From assembly GCA_017965685.1 (NCBI GenBank), contig JAGCPM010000243.1, forward strand, positions 1 through 6,211: DNA of 6,211 bases. The letters are read 5' to 3'. The translations under genes were made by a program, and so were the position numbers. Source of the DNA: Kiritimatiellia bacterium. Its GTDB lineage: Bacteria > Verrucomicrobiota > Kiritimatiellia > RFP12 > UBA1067. Position 1 is the stretch's first letter, and the number at the start of each line of letters is the position of its first letter. Below are positions 5,654-6,211 of this stretch, one piece after another. The notes beneath the pieces were generated by a model. The model was given only the letters and a program-made list of their open reading frames with translations. It did no database searches and had not been told where the DNA came from.

Positions 5654-6211
5654 ATGAAAAAAGGCTTTACATTGATTGAGATGCTAGTCGTGCTTGGAAT
5701 TATCGCCGTACTTATGGGCGCGGCGATGGGGGGACTTTCGGCAATGACGAAATCGGCGGAGAAAGCCAAGGTCCAGGAGCTCGTTTCTAACACGGCCACG
5801 GCGCTCACCGCTCTTTTCCAGGACAAGGGCGTGTGGCCGCGGGCAATGCGCGAAAAGGGCGCGGTCGGCGGGATTCTTGATGCCGATGCGGCGTATCCCT
5901 TAAGGAACTACATGTCCTTGACGGTGAACGAGGGTCGTCTGGCTGGTCTCGACAGATTTGGCATCGTCACTCCGGCCGCGACCAAGCGCATAAAGGCGAA
6001 GGGGTCTTCGGCGTCGCTTTCCGACAAGATCGGCAACGCCACTATCGAGCAGCACATTCTCCACTTTGCGCTCGATCTCGACGGCGACGGCATCATAGAG
6101 AACGTCAGCGTGGGCGGCGAGACTCTGAGAAAAGTCAGGGCCACGGCGATGGTGTGGTTCAGCCCGCTCGATACGAACGGAAATGAAATGCCGTACTCGC
6201 GCGGTCTCAGG
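5654..6211 (+). CDS. Second pseudopilin / prepilin-type N-terminal protein, 3' end outside window
   Basis: The first 186 codons are present with no stop, and the gene continues past the window edge. It starts with M-K-K-G|F-T-L-I-E (cleavage after Gly4, Glu9 at +5) and a hydrophobic helix to about residue 28, so it should be a prepilin-peptidase substrate that joins the same filament as the gene before it. An amphipathic stretch (about 30-57) leads to FQDKGVWPR, reminiscent of the Tyr/Trp-Pro end of the pseudopilin long helix. Further on, D-L-D-G-D-G-I-I-E (141-149) looks like an EF-hand-type calcium loop. Beyond the N-terminus I do not recognise a named pseudopilin class (GspG, H, I, J or K). 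It lies 11 bases after the preceding pseudopilin and is surely co-transcribed with it. The two share the signal region but diverge afterwards, so they are distinct subunits rather than recent duplicates. Confidence 0.88.
   Translation, partial: MKKGFTLIEMLVVLGIIAVLMGAAMGGLSAMTKSAEKAKVQELVSNTATALTALFQDKGVWPRAMREKGAVGGILDADAAYPLRNYMSLTVNEGRLAGLDRFGIVTPAATKRIKAKGSSASLSDKIGNATIEQHILHFALDLDGDGIIENVSVGGETLRKVRATAMVWFSPLDTNGNEMPYSRGLR

Noticed and set aside
4473..5700. Recent tandem duplication of the two pseudopilin genes
   Set aside because: Similarity is confined to the prepilin signal and first helix, a region shared by all prepilins. Codon choices differ there and the remainder is unrelated.

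Overview
This 6.2 kb, GC-rich bacterial window carries five protein-coding genes, all on the + strand, tightly packed in two blocks. The last gene runs off the right edge. I saw no rRNA, tRNA, CRISPR array or mobile element, and no gene-free stretch longer than about 90 bases.

Block 1 (22-3056) is a carbohydrate-use pair. A sugar-porter-type major facilitator transporter is followed after 14 bases by an exported family GH20 beta-N-acetylhexosaminidase with an intact Asp-Glu catalytic pair. The likely logic is that the enzyme trims terminal GlcNAc/GalNAc from glycans outside the cytoplasm and the transporter takes up the released or a related sugar. The substrate link is inferred from gene order alone.

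The 88-base junction (3057-3144) is compact. It holds an 8-bp perfect hairpin, then a textbook sigma-70-type promoter: TTGACA, 17-base spacer, TATAAT, with an extended -10 TG. A short leader with a ribosome binding site follows. It separates the sugar block from the secretion block.

Block 2 (3145-6211+) is part of a type II secretion / type IV pilus-like system. It encodes a GspF/PilC inner-membrane platform protein, then, overlapping by one base, an unusually long (389 aa) GspG-like pseudopilin, then a second pseudopilin that is cut off by the window end. Both pseudopilins begin with a classic prepilin-peptidase signal (K-[RK]-G|F-T-L-[VI]-E). No GspE/PilB ATPase, secretin or prepilin peptidase is in the window, so the machine must be completed elsewhere or downstream.

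The combination of a GC-rich genome, glycan-degrading genes, large atypical pseudopilins and a GspF beside them is reminiscent of anaerobic, polysaccharide-degrading members of the PVC group (Kiritimatiellota, Lentisphaerota or Verrucomicrobiota). That is an impression from gene content, not a demonstrated placement. The most unusual items are the long pseudopilin, which looks like a GspG fold split by a roughly 255-residue insertion, and the near-ideal promoter that drives the secretion block.
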